The notes: generated by a model not told the origin, from the letters alone. A DNA stretch of 64,000 nucleotides from CAIWHR01 sp963809965 (GCA_963809965.1 CAWELU010000029.1:186001-250000), one strand, 5' to 3'; shown: positions 38,058 to 47,571, counted from the stretch's first letter. Numbers and translations: made by a program.

Positions 38058-41000
38058 ATGCGCACCGATTCCAACCTCATTGCGCGCGAACCGGCCAGCA
38101 AAGCGCAGTCGCTGGATGCCGACCAGCTTGAACCAATGGCAGCCGATGCGGCACAGCACAGCGGGGCATCGCTGCCGCAGGCGGCGAACAAGGCCGAGCG
38201 TGTGGCGACTTACGTGCCGCGCATCCTGCAGCAACATCTCGTCGACGCGCCGTCGGAGTCGTCCTGGTGGAGCGAGGGCAGCGCCGCCTTGGTAGACATC
38301 GCGGGATTCACGCAGTTGTCCGAACGTCTCGCCCGCAGAGGAAGGGAAGGCGCCGAGCAGATTACCGAAGTGATCGGCAAGAGCTTCGAGGCGATCCTGC
38401 TCGCCTCTTATGAGGAAGGCGGCAGTCTGCTGAAATTCGGCGGCGACGCGATGCTGCTGTGGTTCTCCGACGAAGGACATGCGGCGCGCGCATGCCGGGC
38501 GGCGGTGCGCATGCGCCAGGTTCTGCGGTCGGTGGGCCGCATCGAGGTTCCGGGCGCGAAGACGTCACTGCGCATGTCCCAGGGGGTGCATTCCGGCCGC
38601 TTCCACTTCTTCGCAATCGGAACGTCGCAGGTCGAGCTGCTGCCGGTCGGTCGGGCCTGGAGCCGTCTCGTCGTGCTGCAGCACGAAGCGGCGTCGGGGC
38701 AGATATTGATCAGCGCCGATACCGCTGCCTTGCTGTCGAGTCGTTGTGTGGGTGAGACGAAGGGGCCGGGCGTCGTGCTGCGCCGGGCTCCGGGCAGCCA
38801 CAAGACGCTTCCGCTCGTCCCGCGGCCCAGGATCGCGCTCGATGTGCTCACGCGCTGTCTGTCGCCGGCGATCCGCGAGCATGTGCTCGCAGGCGGCGGG
38901 ACTTCCGAGCATCGTGTAGTGACGATCGCCTTCCTCCGCTTCGAGGGAACGGACGCGCAGATCGAGCGGAATGGCGTCGAGGCGACCGCGACGGCGCTGC
39001 ATCGCCTCCTCGGTGTCGTTTCGGCCGCCGCCGAAGAGCATCAGGTCACGGTCCTCGCGTCCGACGTCGACGCCGACGGGGGCAAGTTCATCCTGGCCGC
39101 GGGAGCTCCCCGGATCATCGGCGACGACGAGGAGCGCATGCTGCTCGCGCTTCGCAGGATCGTCGGCGCCGGCGTGCCGCTCGCCGTCCGCGTCGGCGTT
39201 CACTGCGGCGCGGTGTTCGCCGGCGATATCGGGCCGTTCTACCGGCGCACCTACACGGTCATGGGCGACGCGGTGAATCTCGCCGCCCGACTGATGGCGA
39301 AGGCGGCACCGGGTGAAATCTACGCGACACGCGAGGTGCTGGACCACTGCAATACGCTGTTCGAGACGAAGGAGCTCCCGCCGTTGCTCGCCAAGGGCAA
39401 GGCGCAGCCGATCCACGCGCTGTCGGTCGGACGGGCGATCGGGTCGCGCACCCGGCATGCGTCGTTTCGCCAGTTGCCGCTGGTCGGGCGCGATGCCGAG
39501 CTGAGGATCCTTCGCGACGCGCTCGAAGCCGCGCGCAACGGAAGGGGACAGCTGATCGAATTGGCGGGCGAGGTCGGCGTCGGCAAGACCCGACTGCTCG
39601 AAGCGCTGCGCGATGAGGCGGCGGGCTTCGTTCAGCTGCATGCGGTGTGCGAGTCTTACACCGCCTCGACGCCGTACGCGGTCTGGACAGAGCTTCTGCG
39701 CGAGCACATGAGGTTCGGACGCGACGATGCGGACGCAGACATCGAGCAACGGCTGAAAATAGAGATCGACGCCCGCGCACCCGCGCTCGCAGCGTGGGGG
39801 CCGCTCATCGGGATCGTTTTCGGCCTCCAGATGGCACCGACTCCCGAAGTCGAGATGCTCGCTGAGGCGAACCGGCGCGCGAAAATGCACGAGGTCGTAG
39901 GCCGCTTCCTTGCGGTCATTCTGCCCGGACCGTCACTCGTCGTGTTCGAGAACGCGCACAACATGGACCTCGCGTCCGCGGAGCTGCTCGCGAGTCTCGC
40001 CGTGGAGCTGGCGAGCCGGCAGTGGGTATTCGCCGTTGCACGTCGACCGGGGGTGAACGGGACGAGCGCCCCGAGCAACCCCGCGGTTGTCCGCCTGGAT
40101 CTGGAGCCGCTGGCTATCGGCGAAGCGACGCGTCTCGCACGGGCGGACATGGAGGGGCGTCCGCTGCCGTTACATGTGCTCGAGGCCGTTGTCAGTCGCT
40201 CGGGTGGAAATCCCCAGTTCTTGCGCGATCTGGTGCGCGCGGCGCTCGCCTCGGGTGGCGCCGGCGGCTTGCCCGATTCGGCGGAAGCCGCCGCAATGGC
40301 GCGCATCGATGCGCTCACTCCCGAAGATCGTGTTCTTGTGCGGCGCGCCGCCGTCCTGGGCCTGACCTTTCATCCACGTATGTTGTCGTGGTTCGCCGAG
40401 GAGGGCGTCGCGGCGACCGCGGAGGCCGCGACATGGGCGAGATTGCGTGAGCTGTTTGACGACGAGCCCGACGGGTACGTGCGTTTTCGCCGTTCGCTGC
40501 TTCGCGACGCGGCGTACGAGGGTCTGCCCTACCGGGTGCGACGGAAATTGCATGGTGTGGTTGCGGCGCGTCTTGAAGGCGAGATGGAGTCTGCGGACGA
40601 GTCCGCGGGCATCCTATCGCTGCACTATTTCGAAGCGGGCGAATACGCGCCGGCATGGCGGTATGCGTGCATGGCCGCGAAACGCGCGTCCGGCGTATAC
40701 GCGTACGTGGAAGCCGCTGGTTTGTACACGCGTGCGCTGCAGGCAGGCCGTCGCCTGCAGCAGTTGACGAACGAGGAACTGTCCGTCGTGCACGAGTCGC
40801 TGGGCGATGCCTGGAACCTCGCGGGCGATTTCCACAGAGCGTCCGAAGCCTATTCGGCCGCGCGGCGGCTTTCCGACGGCGAGGTAGTTCGCGGCGCCGG
40901 TCTGATGCTCAAGCGGTCGCGGATCGAAGCCAATCTCGGAAAACACACCGATGCGTTGCGCTGGGCGGCCCGAGCCAGGACGGCCCTAACGGGATTGAAC

Positions 41001-42047
41001 GGTCTCGAGGCCACCAGCCTGGCTGCGCAGGCAACGGCCTGGTACGCGACAATGCTGCAAGCGGAGGGCCGGACGGCGGAGGCGATTCGGCGGGCCCGCC
41101 AGGCGGCGGGCGAGGCGGAGGCCGCCGACAATCCGGACGCGCTCGGTGCCGCCTACTTCGTGTTGGGATGGGCGAGCGGCGAGCTCGGCGAAGCCGATTC
41201 GCTCCTGCATCTGCAACGCTCGCTGGAGGCCTACCAGCGGGCTGGAAATCTCGTCAAGCAGGCAGCCCTTTTGTCGAACCTCGGCGTCGCCTGCGGCTGG
41301 GAAGGCCGTTGGGACCAGGCCATGAGCTATTACGAGCGTGCACGCGAAGAATCACTGAAGATCGGTGACAGGGTCGGCGCAGACTTGACCCGGATCAACA
41401 TCGCGGAGATCCTGACCGACCGCGGCGAGCTGCATGCAGCCGAAGAGCTCCTCCTCGAGCTGCTGCCCGTCTGGCGCGCGCTGCAGTATCGCTATTTCCT
41501 CGGCGCATGCTTGTCTGTGTTGGGCCGCGTTGCGCTCCGCGCCGGACGGCTGGAACAAGCGATCCGCCGCCTGGAAGACGCCAGATTGCATTTCATGCAC
41601 GTGGGCGCGCAAAACGAGGTGTTCGACAACGATGTCCGGATCGCCGAGTGCCGACTCTACATGGGTGATTTCGACGCTGCTCTCGAGCTCGCGCTGGACA
41701 TGCTGAGCAGAACTGCCGCGTCGAAAAACACAGGGGCGAGGACGATCCCGCTGCTGGAACGCGTCCGCGGTCTTGCGCTGTTGCGGCGCGGCCACATCGC
41801 CGAGGCGCGGCAAGCGCTGGAAGCCAGCCTGTCTTCAGCCAGGGCGCGGCGCGATCGGTTCGAACTCATGCTTACACTGCTCTCCTTGATCGAGCTCTGC
41901 CGATTCGAGGGTGTCGAGCCGCCCGCCGAGGCGGTTATCGAAAGCCGCTCGATCCTTTCCGCGCTCAAGATACGCGCGGTTCCGAGCACGCCGCCCTACG
42001 CGCGTTCGGAGCGTGAAGTGAGCGATCGGGACAACGCGACTGCGTGA
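38058..42047 (+). CDS. Class III adenylate cyclase-like protein with AAA ATPase and TPR regions (soluble-cyclase architecture)
   Basis: 1329 residues from ATG 38058; the frame is open further up but that part has no protein character. Order: cyclase homology domain 1 (SAALVDIAGFTQLSERLARR with the first metal Asp, and SLLKFGGDAMLLWFSDEG with the second); cyclase homology domain 2 (VVTIAFLRFEGTD, in which the metal Asp is missing, then TYTVMGDAVNLAARLMAKAA); an AAA/STAND ATPase with Walker A ELAGEVGVGKTRLLEAL at about residue 510; then about 500 residues of TPR-like helices. Two cyclase domains followed by an NTPase and helical repeats is the layout of mammalian soluble adenylyl cyclase and its bacterial relatives. 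No membrane segments. It sits 2.4 kb after the urease operon. Activity and nucleotide choice are not proven. Confidence 0.85.
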   Translation: MRTDSNLIAREPASKAQSLDADQLEPMAADAAQHSGASLPQAANKAERVATYVPRILQQHLVDAPSESSWWSEGSAALVDIAGFTQLSERLARRGREGAEQITEVIGKSFEAILLASYEEGGSLLKFGGDAMLLWFSDEGHAARACRAAVRMRQVLRSVGRIEVPGAKTSLRMSQGVHSGRFHFFAIGTSQVELLPVGRAWSRLVVLQHEAASGQILISADTAALLSSRCVGETKGPGVVLRRAPGSHKTLPLVPRPRIALDVLTRCLSPAIREHVLAGGGTSEHRVVTIAFLRFEGTDAQIERNGVEATATALHRLLGVVSAAAEEHQVTVLASDVDADGGKFILAAGAPRIIGDDEERMLLALRRIVGAGVPLAVRVGVHCGAVFAGDIGPFYRRTYTVMGDAVNLAARLMAKAAPGEIYATREVLDHCNTLFETKELPPLLAKGKAQPIHALSVGRAIGSRTRHASFRQLPLVGRDAELRILRDALEAARNGRGQLIELAGEVGVGKTRLLEALRDEAAGFVQLHAVCESYTASTPYAVWTELLREHMRFGRDDADADIEQRLKIEIDARAPALAAWGPLIGIVFGLQMAPTPEVEMLAEANRRAKMHEVVGRFLAVILPGPSLVVFENAHNMDLASAELLASLAVELASRQWVFAVARRPGVNGTSAPSNPAVVRLDLEPLAIGEATRLARADMEGRPLPLHVLEAVVSRSGGNPQFLRDLVRAALASGGAGGLPDSAEAAAMARIDALTPEDRVLVRRAAVLGLTFHPRMLSWFAEEGVAATAEAATWARLRELFDDEPDGYVRFRRSLLRDAAYEGLPYRVRRKLHGVVAARLEGEMESADESAGILSLHYFEAGEYAPAWRYACMAAKRASGVYAYVEAAGLYTRALQAGRRLQQLTNEELSVVHESLGDAWNLAGDFHRASEAYSAARRLSDGEVVRGAGLMLKRSRIEANLGKHTDALRWAARARTALTGLNGLEATSLAAQATAWYATMLQAEGRTAEAIRRARQAAGEAEAADNPDALGAAYFVLGWASGELGEADSLLHLQRSLEAYQRAGNLVKQAALLSNLGVACGWEGRWDQAMSYYERAREESLKIGDRVGADLTRINIAEILTDRGELHAAEELLLELLPVWRALQYRYFLGACLSVLGRVALRAGRLEQAIRRLEDARLHFMHVGAQNEVFDNDVRIAECRLYMGDFDAALELALDMLSRTAASKNTGARTIPLLERVRGLALLRRGHIAEARQALEASLSSARARRDRFELMLTLLSLIELCRFEGVEPPAEAVIESRSILSALKIRAVPSTPPYARSEREVSDRDNATA

Positions 42048-42061
42048 AGTCCCGAAACCGC

Positions 42062-42086
42062 GAGCGGCCCCGAGGGGCCGCTCTGT
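42062..42086. terminator. Terminator between the cyclase gene and the convergent secreted-protein gene
   Basis: A 10-bp perfect stem (gagcggcccc / ggggccgctc) with a tight ga loop, followed by tgtctt. It lies 15 bp after the cyclase stop and can serve both convergent genes. Confidence 0.75.
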
Positions 42087-42108
42087 CTTCGTGGCTCGGA
42101 GCGCTTCG

Positions 42109-43554
42109 CTACCAGCGCATGTAACCGTCGCCGCTGTCGAGCATCCACCCGGACGAGGTTCCATCCAGGTTATCCGCCACGCCCGTCAGGCACATCTTCG
42201 CCTTCTTGCCGAGCGCGTACGCGGGGTCGATGTTCGAGTAGTCGACCTCGAGCTTCGGCAGCGCGGTGAACATGACCTTGCCGTCCTTGAAATGCGTGGC
42301 CGGGTCCGTGCCTCCGTCTCCGCGCGTCACGTCCCAGCTGTTGTTGTTGATCGCCGTCACCAACAGACGCTCGTCGTCGATCACGATGGGAAACGGCGGC
42401 GTCGGCACGCTGACGCCGGGCAACAGCGTTACCTTGATCGTTGTCGAGTTCACCTTGACGTCGTTATCCAGCGTCGCGTATTGCCAAGGCAGCAGGCCGA
42501 AGGGCAGCGCCGTCATCGGCGGCTGAAGTGGCCGGCACGTGGGGGCTGGAATGTATTTCGGCCCGTCGGTTCCCTCGACCCAGGCCACCTTCACGGATGT
42601 GCCCTCGGGGAACGGGAACGGGAAGGGAAACGTGACCAGATAGGCGAAGGCCGCAGGGGCGATCTCCGTCTCCAAGGCGAAGGCCGCAGGGGCGGTCTCG
42701 GTCTCCCACACGAAATGCATCTTGTTCGTTTCCACGAACCCGGTGTCGAGGTTGTTCGTCGCAAAATATGAAACGCCGGGTGTGCAAGCGCCATTCGTGT
42801 CGCTTCCTCTTGCAACGGTGACGCATTCCGCGTTGCCGGTCGTGTAAAGAGAACAAGTGGCGTTATCCTTGGTTGCCTGGCTGTTCGCTATGACGAATAC
42901 CGCCTCGGGACCGCAACCGATGGTGCCGCATGAGATGCCGGTGATATCTCCAACCACGAAGCTCGCACTCTCACGGCGCAGCTCCTCGTCGAACGAGGCG
43001 AGGCCGAAAGGCTCGCCGTTGAAGAGCTGCGAACCGGTGCTGACGAGCAGGTTCGGGCTCAGGTGCGGAACGTAGACGTCGAACTTCGCCACGCAGCTCT
43101 TGACCCGCAGGGTCACCCTGAATGCGTTCGAGTCGCCGCCCTTAATCGGCGGGGATATGTTCGTGACGGTCACGGTGCTTGTGTTCGTCACCGGGTTGTA
43201 CGTGAAAGAGGGCATTCCCCGCGGGACTGAAACAAACGTGACTTCGAGGCCGACCATGTCGAACCGTAGCGAGGCGGGGTTGGAAGCACCGGTGGAGGGC
43301 GGACTCTTGTTCACGAACTTGACGACGACCTCCAGCGGGTGCTCGGGCTCATCGATCACCAATTGCTTCAAGGCAGGATCGTCAGGATCGTAGACGTAGA
43401 ACGGATTGTCGCTGCCGTTCAGTGCCTTGGAGGGCAACAGGAACTGGTAACCATAGAGCTTTTGCGGACCGGCTGTAGCGTCCGACAAAACGAACGTCGC
43501 CAGCAGAAAAGCGCAACAGAGCGCGAGCGTATCGCGCAGTCGATAGGTGTTCAT
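42109..43554 (-). CDS. Secreted protein, unknown, with internal repeat
   Basis: 481 residues. Signal peptide MNTYRLRDTLALCCAFLLAT to about residue 30, then a Thr/Pro/Asn-rich beta-type protein with several Cys (SCVAKFDVYV, SCGTIGCGPE, ATCSLYTTGNAEC). An 11-residue unit ETE(T/I)APAAFA(L/Y) occurs twice in tandem and is followed by a Phe-Pro repeat (FPFPFPFPEG). I prefer ATG 43554 to the GTG six bases earlier because GGGGG lies 5 bp upstream. No known domain recognised; probably outer-surface or extracellular. Confidence 0.7.
   Translation of the reverse strand: MNTYRLRDTLALCCAFLLATFVLSDATAGPQKLYGYQFLLPSKALNGSDNPFYVYDPDDPALKQLVIDEPEHPLEVVVKFVNKSPPSTGASNPASLRFDMVGLEVTFVSVPRGMPSFTYNPVTNTSTVTVTNISPPIKGGDSNAFRVTLRVKSCVAKFDVYVPHLSPNLLVSTGSQLFNGEPFGLASFDEELRRESASFVVGDITGISCGTIGCGPEAVFVIANSQATKDNATCSLYTTGNAECVTVARGSDTNGACTPGVSYFATNNLDTGFVETNKMHFVWETETAPAAFALETEIAPAAFAYLVTFPFPFPFPEGTSVKVAWVEGTDGPKYIPAPTCRPLQPPMTALPFGLLPWQYATLDNDVKVNSTTIKVTLLPGVSVPTPPFPIVIDDERLLVTAINNNSWDVTRGDGGTDPATHFKDGKVMFTALPKLEVDYSNIDPAYALGKKAKMCLTGVADNLDGTSSGWMLDSGDGYMRW
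42644..42709. repeat. 33-bp tandem repeat, two units
   Basis: gcgaaggccgcaggggcg begins each unit; the units run 42644-42676 and 42677-42709 with a few differences in the second half. The unit length is a multiple of three, so the reading frame of the secreted protein is kept. Next to it is a short cgggaa microsatellite encoding Phe-Pro. Confidence 0.85.
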
Positions 43555-43560
43555 GAGCAC

Positions 43561-43999
43561 CCCCGGAAATGGAAGGCTCGACTCGCCTGCGGCGGATCGC
43601 CGTCGAGCGACAGGCCTTGTCGAGCGGGACCAATGTTAGTCCTAACGCGCGCGCGGGAAAAGAGCAATATTCGACTCGCCAGTCGCTGCACCGGCCGAGG
43701 CGCACCGATTGCGTGCGGTTCCTGCTGAAGCGCAGCAGGGAGAGGTGGCCGCGTGCCGGCGAGCGAGCAAGGCGAAGGCAGCGTCGACGGGAAGCATGAA
43801 TCCATCCCGGTGTTCCGCCAGAGACCCCGCCGTTCATGTGGGCTTGCAAGGGGACGGCAGCTCATGCCCAACAGCCCGCCAAACAACCGCCGAAGTGGTT
43901 GAGCCCGTTGCAGGCTGACCACGTTGGCGGGTGTCTACGAGAACCGTGTGATTCATGGCGAGCGTGTGAGGCGCGGGACGCATCGCGCCTGCGGAGGTG
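43561..43999. other. Non-coding stretch, nothing recognised
   Basis: About 440 bp between a secreted-protein gene and a thioesterase gene. I see no credible gene; frames here have no signal, motif or ribosome site. The short palindrome gttagtcctaac (around 43634) may belong to the promoter of the secreted-protein gene. Confidence 0.5.
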
Positions 44000-44458
44000 T
44001 CATTCCTGGAACTGGACGGCCAGCATTTCTCCTCTCGCGCACGTCTGGCCTCCCGCGCTCAGCGAGAGGGATACCTGCACCTTGCGTCCTTCGATGCCAC
44101 GCAGCTGACCCTTGATGACGAGCTCCACCCCGATCGGCGTCGGGCGGAGGAAGTCCACTTGCAACGACGCCGTGACGAATCGCATGAACTCCCCGTCGTC
44201 GCCCATTTCTCGGCCCGCCGCCCGATAGGCGAAGGCCGCCGCCGATGCCGTTCCGTGACAATCCAAGAGAGATGCAACCATCCCCCCGAAGACATGGTCG
44301 GGCACTCCGCCGCTGAACTCGGGGCGGACCGTGAACCGCGCAATCGTCTCCTGACCATCCCAGTAGCTCTTGACGTGATGACCATGCGGATTGCTCTTGC
44401 CGCATCCGTAACAGTGGCTGAACTTGTCGGGATAGTAGTTCTGGAATGCAGTCGGCAC
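44000..44458 (-). CDS. Hotdog-fold acyl-CoA thioesterase (PaaI-like)
   Basis: 152 residues. HCYGCGKSNPHGHHVKSYWD followed by FSGGVPDHVFGGMVASLLDC, where the H-x-FGG and LLDCHG parts form the hotdog active-site helix, then TASLQVDFLRPTPIGVELVI. The GTG start at 44458 has GGGAG 6 bp upstream. It releases free acid from an acyl- or aryl-CoA; substrate unknown. Confidence 0.82.
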   Translation of the reverse strand: MPTAFQNYYPDKFSHCYGCGKSNPHGHHVKSYWDGQETIARFTVRPEFSGGVPDHVFGGMVASLLDCHGTASAAAFAYRAAGREMGDDGEFMRFVTASLQVDFLRPTPIGVELVIKGQLRGIEGRKVQVSLSLSAGGQTCARGEMLAVQFQE

Positions 44459-44527
44459 ATCGAACTCCCGAGAGGAACGTCAAGACCCCTTGAACCTCCG
44501 ATTTTCGTGCAGAACGGGAGATGCGAG

Positions 44528-44640
44528 TCAGGCTGGAACGGCCTGATTGACGAGTTGCGGATCGTAGTTTGCCTCGGCCTCGGCCGGCCGGATGTGGCCG
44601 ATGCGCTCCGAGAGCCGGCGATGGTTGAAAGCGGAAGTCC
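44528..44640 (-). pseudogene. IS3-family transposase C-terminal remnant
   Basis: The frame FNHRRLSERIGHIRPAEAEA then NYDPQLVNQAVPA and a stop at 44528 is the end of an IS3-type OrfB (FNxRRL-IG---PAE-E--Y). The sequence beyond the stop (tgaacctccgattttcgtgc on the plus strand, near 44491) may be the element end. The catalytic DDE part is absent. Confidence 0.65.
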
Positions 44641-44731
44641 TTGATCGGTCACGATCGACCGCAAGGCGTCCACGGCCCAGTCCGTACTTCAATCCTAGAT
44701 GCCAACGGCGCCTGGAGTATCGTCGGCCAAT

Positions 44732-45043
44732 TCACTCGGTAAGGATCTGCCGCGTCGTGTTGTCGACGATCACGGGGCTCTCCATGTACACGACCTGCGG
44801 AGGGGCACCGTACTTCTCGGTGACGAAGGCTCGCCAGGCGTCGTTGTACAGGGAGTCAGCAGCCTGCCGGGACTGCCAGAGATAGACGCCGCCGGCGGTC
44901 ATCCCGTCCTCCGACAGCACGTAGTACTTTCGGATCAGCCCGGGCTGCGACTGGTACCGCGGGGCGGTACTCTGGAAGATGGTCTTGGCCTCATCGACCG
45001 TCAGGCGGTGCGGGAGTCGGAACGTGGCGATGGCGGTAATCAT
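44732..45043 (-). CDS. YdhR-like mono-oxygenase-fold protein
   Basis: 103 residues. MITAIATFRLPHRLTVDEAK, LIRKYYVLSEDGMTAGGVYL and WRAFVTEKYGAPPQVVYMES are typical of the YdhR/dimeric alpha-beta barrel family, which includes small quinol mono-oxygenases. The ATG 45043 follows a strong GGGAGGAGAG site; the longer frame to 45268 lacks one. Single gene; substrate unknown. Confidence 0.82.
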   Translation of the reverse strand: MITAIATFRLPHRLTVDEAKTIFQSTAPRYQSQPGLIRKYYVLSEDGMTAGGVYLWQSRQAADSLYNDAWRAFVTEKYGAPPQVVYMESPVIVDNTTRQILTE

Positions 45044-45318
45044 TCGGCTCTCCTCCCAAGGTCCCCCTGAGTCCGGCGCTGGCGGCATCCGGCCGTCAGC
45101 GAAACGCAGCGCGCATTCTGTTGGAACTTCATAGTCTGCCAGAAATGCCGGCCGCCCACTCGGCCATGGTGCGATGAGGAAACACTCCAGCTCCAGGTTT
45201 TCGGTGGCACGCGTGGAGTCATGTTCCGCCATTGACATTCCTTCTAGACGCAAGAGACGACATTCCAAGCCGCCTCTCGGCGGGTCGGCGCATCCCGTAA
45301 CCCCCGCACCATGCGGGG

Positions 45319-45342
45319 TTCGACCGCACGTTCGACCGCACG
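45319..45342. repeat. 12-bp tandem repeat
   Basis: ttcgaccgcacg occurs twice without a gap, directly after a 7-bp hairpin ccccgca-cca-tgcgggg. It is in the 520-bp intergenic stretch 45044-45563, in which I see no gene. Confidence 0.7.
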
Positions 45343-45563
45343 TCTAGGTGAGGCGGCCGAACGGCTGCAACCGGGAAAGGGGCGGAACGTCCGCAGATTG
45401 CCGAGCGGCCATCGCGCTGGTCAAAATGCGGACTCCGATCCTCTGAGCCAAACGTGGTCGCTATGTACCGGCTGATATGCTGTCACCGGCCGCCAGTGAG
45501 CGGTCCGCCGAGCAGATGCTCGACCTCGTCAGCACGCTCGCCGCCAACCTACTGAGGGACCGA

Positions 45564-46991
45564 ATGAGCGCTTTCCCGTCCGACCGACCTCGCAGCAAGC
45601 TCGCGATCGTCGTCGTCCCCATCCTGATCGTTGTCGCCTCCTTGGCCGGCGGTGCTTACTACCTGCGGCCACGTTTCGAATCCGTGCCGCCGCAGATCAG
45701 CGTCTCGCCCGATGTCGACGTCCTGGGCGTGGCACCACTCGAGATCCAGGTCGCCGACTCGGGGACAGGCTTGCGATCTGTCATGGCGACGCTGTCCCAA
45801 GGCGGGACCGAGCATAGTCTCGCCTCCGAGCGGTTCGACACACCCGTGAGCGAGAAGAAGATTGCGGTGGCCGCGACGAAGATGTCCGGCGTGAAGGAGG
45901 GACCCGCCGTGCTTCACGTCACCGCACGTGATGCCTCGCTGTGGCATTTCTTCAGCGGCAACGAGGCCGTGCTGGAGAAGAGCGTTGCGATCGACATCAC
46001 GCCGCCCACGCTGGAGCTCATTGCCGACGACCGCTACGTGAATTTCGGCGGCGTGGGCGCGATCGTCTACAAGACGTCGGCGGACACGGCGACCAGCGGC
46101 GTGAAGATCGGCGATTACTTCTTCCCGGGCTTCCCCGGCCAGGTGAAGGACCATCCGGACCACTTGCTGGCCCTCTTCGCGCATCCCTACAACGCCTCGC
46201 CGGAGGTGAGGCCCACGCTGGTCGCCGCTGACAAAGCCGGCAACACGCGCGAGCTGCGGCTCGCCTACGAGCTCAAGAACGTCCGGTACAAGAAGAGCAC
46301 CCTCGCTATATCGGACAGCTTCTTGCAGAACAAGGTGGCGCCGCTGCTCACCGACGTCACCGCGCGGCAGGGCGGGCCAAAGGACGTCTTCGTCGCCGTG
46401 AACAGGCAGCTGCGGAAGGAAAACGAGGACCGCATCACCGCAATCACGAAGAAGGCCACACCCTCGATGCTATGGAAGGACGCGTTCGCCCAGCTAAGCA
46501 ACTCGAAAGTCGAGGCGAACTTCGCGGACCAGCGGACGTACACCTACAACGGCGAAACGATCGATACCGCGTACCACCTCGGCTACGACCTCTCGGTTAC
46601 CAAGAACTACCCGGTCGAAGCCTCCAACAGCGGCACCGTGGCCTTCACCGGCGACCTGGGCATCTACGGCAACGCCGTGATCCTCGACCACGGCCTCGGC
46701 CTCTTCACCCTCTACGGCCATCTCAGCTCGGTCGACGTCAACGCGGGCGATTCCGTCGTCATGCGCCAAGTCCTCGGCAAGACGGGTGAGACAGGGCTTG
46801 CCGCCGGCGACCACTTGCATTTCGGGATCTATCTCGATGGGGTCGCGGTGCTGCCCGTGGAATGGTGGGACCAGAAATGGCTCGACGAAAACATCAAGCC
46901 CAAGCTGGAAGGGCGGAGCGGGCAGGAGATCGCGGAGGCGCAGCAGCCGGTGAAGGGAACGCGGAAGGGTGGGGGAAAACGACGGCGATAG
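45564..46991 (+). CDS. M23/LytM-type peptidase, membrane-anchored
   Basis: 475 residues. A single N-terminal membrane helix (LAIVVVPILIVVASLAGGAY) is followed by about 280 residues of beta-type domain (Ig-like, PPQISVSPDVDVLGVAPLEI) and then the metallopeptidase domain with AYHLGYDLSV (metal His and Asp), GNAVILDHGLGLFTLYGHLS and GDHLHFGIYL (catalytic HxH). All zinc ligands are intact. The start ATG 45564 has GAGGGA upstream; a longer frame begins at 45477 without a site. It should cut peptidoglycan cross-bridges in the periplasm, or regulate an amidase. Confidence 0.88.
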   Translation: MSAFPSDRPRSKLAIVVVPILIVVASLAGGAYYLRPRFESVPPQISVSPDVDVLGVAPLEIQVADSGTGLRSVMATLSQGGTEHSLASERFDTPVSEKKIAVAATKMSGVKEGPAVLHVTARDASLWHFFSGNEAVLEKSVAIDITPPTLELIADDRYVNFGGVGAIVYKTSADTATSGVKIGDYFFPGFPGQVKDHPDHLLALFAHPYNASPEVRPTLVAADKAGNTRELRLAYELKNVRYKKSTLAISDSFLQNKVAPLLTDVTARQGGPKDVFVAVNRQLRKENEDRITAITKKATPSMLWKDAFAQLSNSKVEANFADQRTYTYNGETIDTAYHLGYDLSVTKNYPVEASNSGTVAFTGDLGIYGNAVILDHGLGLFTLYGHLSSVDVNAGDSVVMRQVLGKTGETGLAAGDHLHFGIYLDGVAVLPVEWWDQKWLDENIKPKLEGRSGQEIAEAQQPVKGTRKGGGKRRR

Positions 46992-47460
46992 TCGTTCGCC
47001 ACCCGGCTGCTCGGCCGGCGCGGCCAACTGCGCATCCACCATGGATGCGGTTCTGGGTCCATCGCCTTGGCGACCGACGCTGCGCCGCCTGCAGCTGACC
47101 TATGCGAGCGGACAGTGTCCGTCAGGACTGATTCCGAGCAGGACACACTAATTCAGTTGTATCGAACAACCTGACCACGGCATCGCTATAAGCCGTGTTG
47201 TCGCACGCGAAGCACGCCCAGATAATTTCCGAAGCTTCGCTGCTGACTCGCTTGCAACTCTTTCCGGGTCAGCGTAGGCTGAAATTGCAGATGATGAGAT
47301 TCCCAGATCGGCTCTCGTAGGTGCGACATCGCGGGTTCTGTCGGTATCGCGTGGCGAACGTCACGCAGTCAGATGCTCTCCGAGTTTGTGACCGCGAGGT
47401 GTGGCCGATGTTGTAGAAATCTACGTCGTGGAGGTACTTTATAGATGAAATTCACTACAG
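46992..47460. other. Non-coding stretch, nothing recognised
   Basis: About 470 bp after the peptidase gene. No reading frame with a ribosome site or recognisable protein. The part near 47410-47450 (gtagaaatctac, tatagat) may hold a promoter for the structured region that follows. Confidence 0.4.
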
Positions 47461-47472
47461 GTTGACTCCCAC

Positions 47473-47571
47473 GCCGGTAACGAAATACCGGCAGACGTTG
47501 CGGTGACGCAACGGAACGAAGCCACGGCGATGTGGCGATTCTGCGAAGCCCCGCGAATACGGCGGGGCTTT
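47473..47571 (+). ncRNA. Candidate structured RNA of four consecutive hairpins
   Basis: Four perfect stems follow each other: gccggta/taccggc (7 bp, 6-base loop, 47473-47492); cgttgcg/cgcaacg (7 bp with a gtga GNRA-type tetraloop, 47496-47513); gccac/gtggc (5 bp, 47521-47536); and aagccccgc/gcggggctt (9 bp, 47546-47570) followed by t, a probable terminator. No gene is found in the 470 bp upstream. It could be a small RNA or a leader of the ACT-protein gene at 47779. I do not recognise a known class. A possible -10 box tataga lies at 47440-47445. Confidence 0.45.

Noticed and set aside
37407..38480. Long minus-strand frame opposite the zinc-ribbon and cyclase genes
   Set aside because: Only its central part has protein character, and that is the IS21 fragment already listed; the rest is antisense.
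47473..47513. Guanidine-II (mini-ykkC) riboswitch from the two adjacent hairpins
   Set aside because: That class needs ACGR loops in both hairpins. Here the first loop begins acga but the second loop is gtga.
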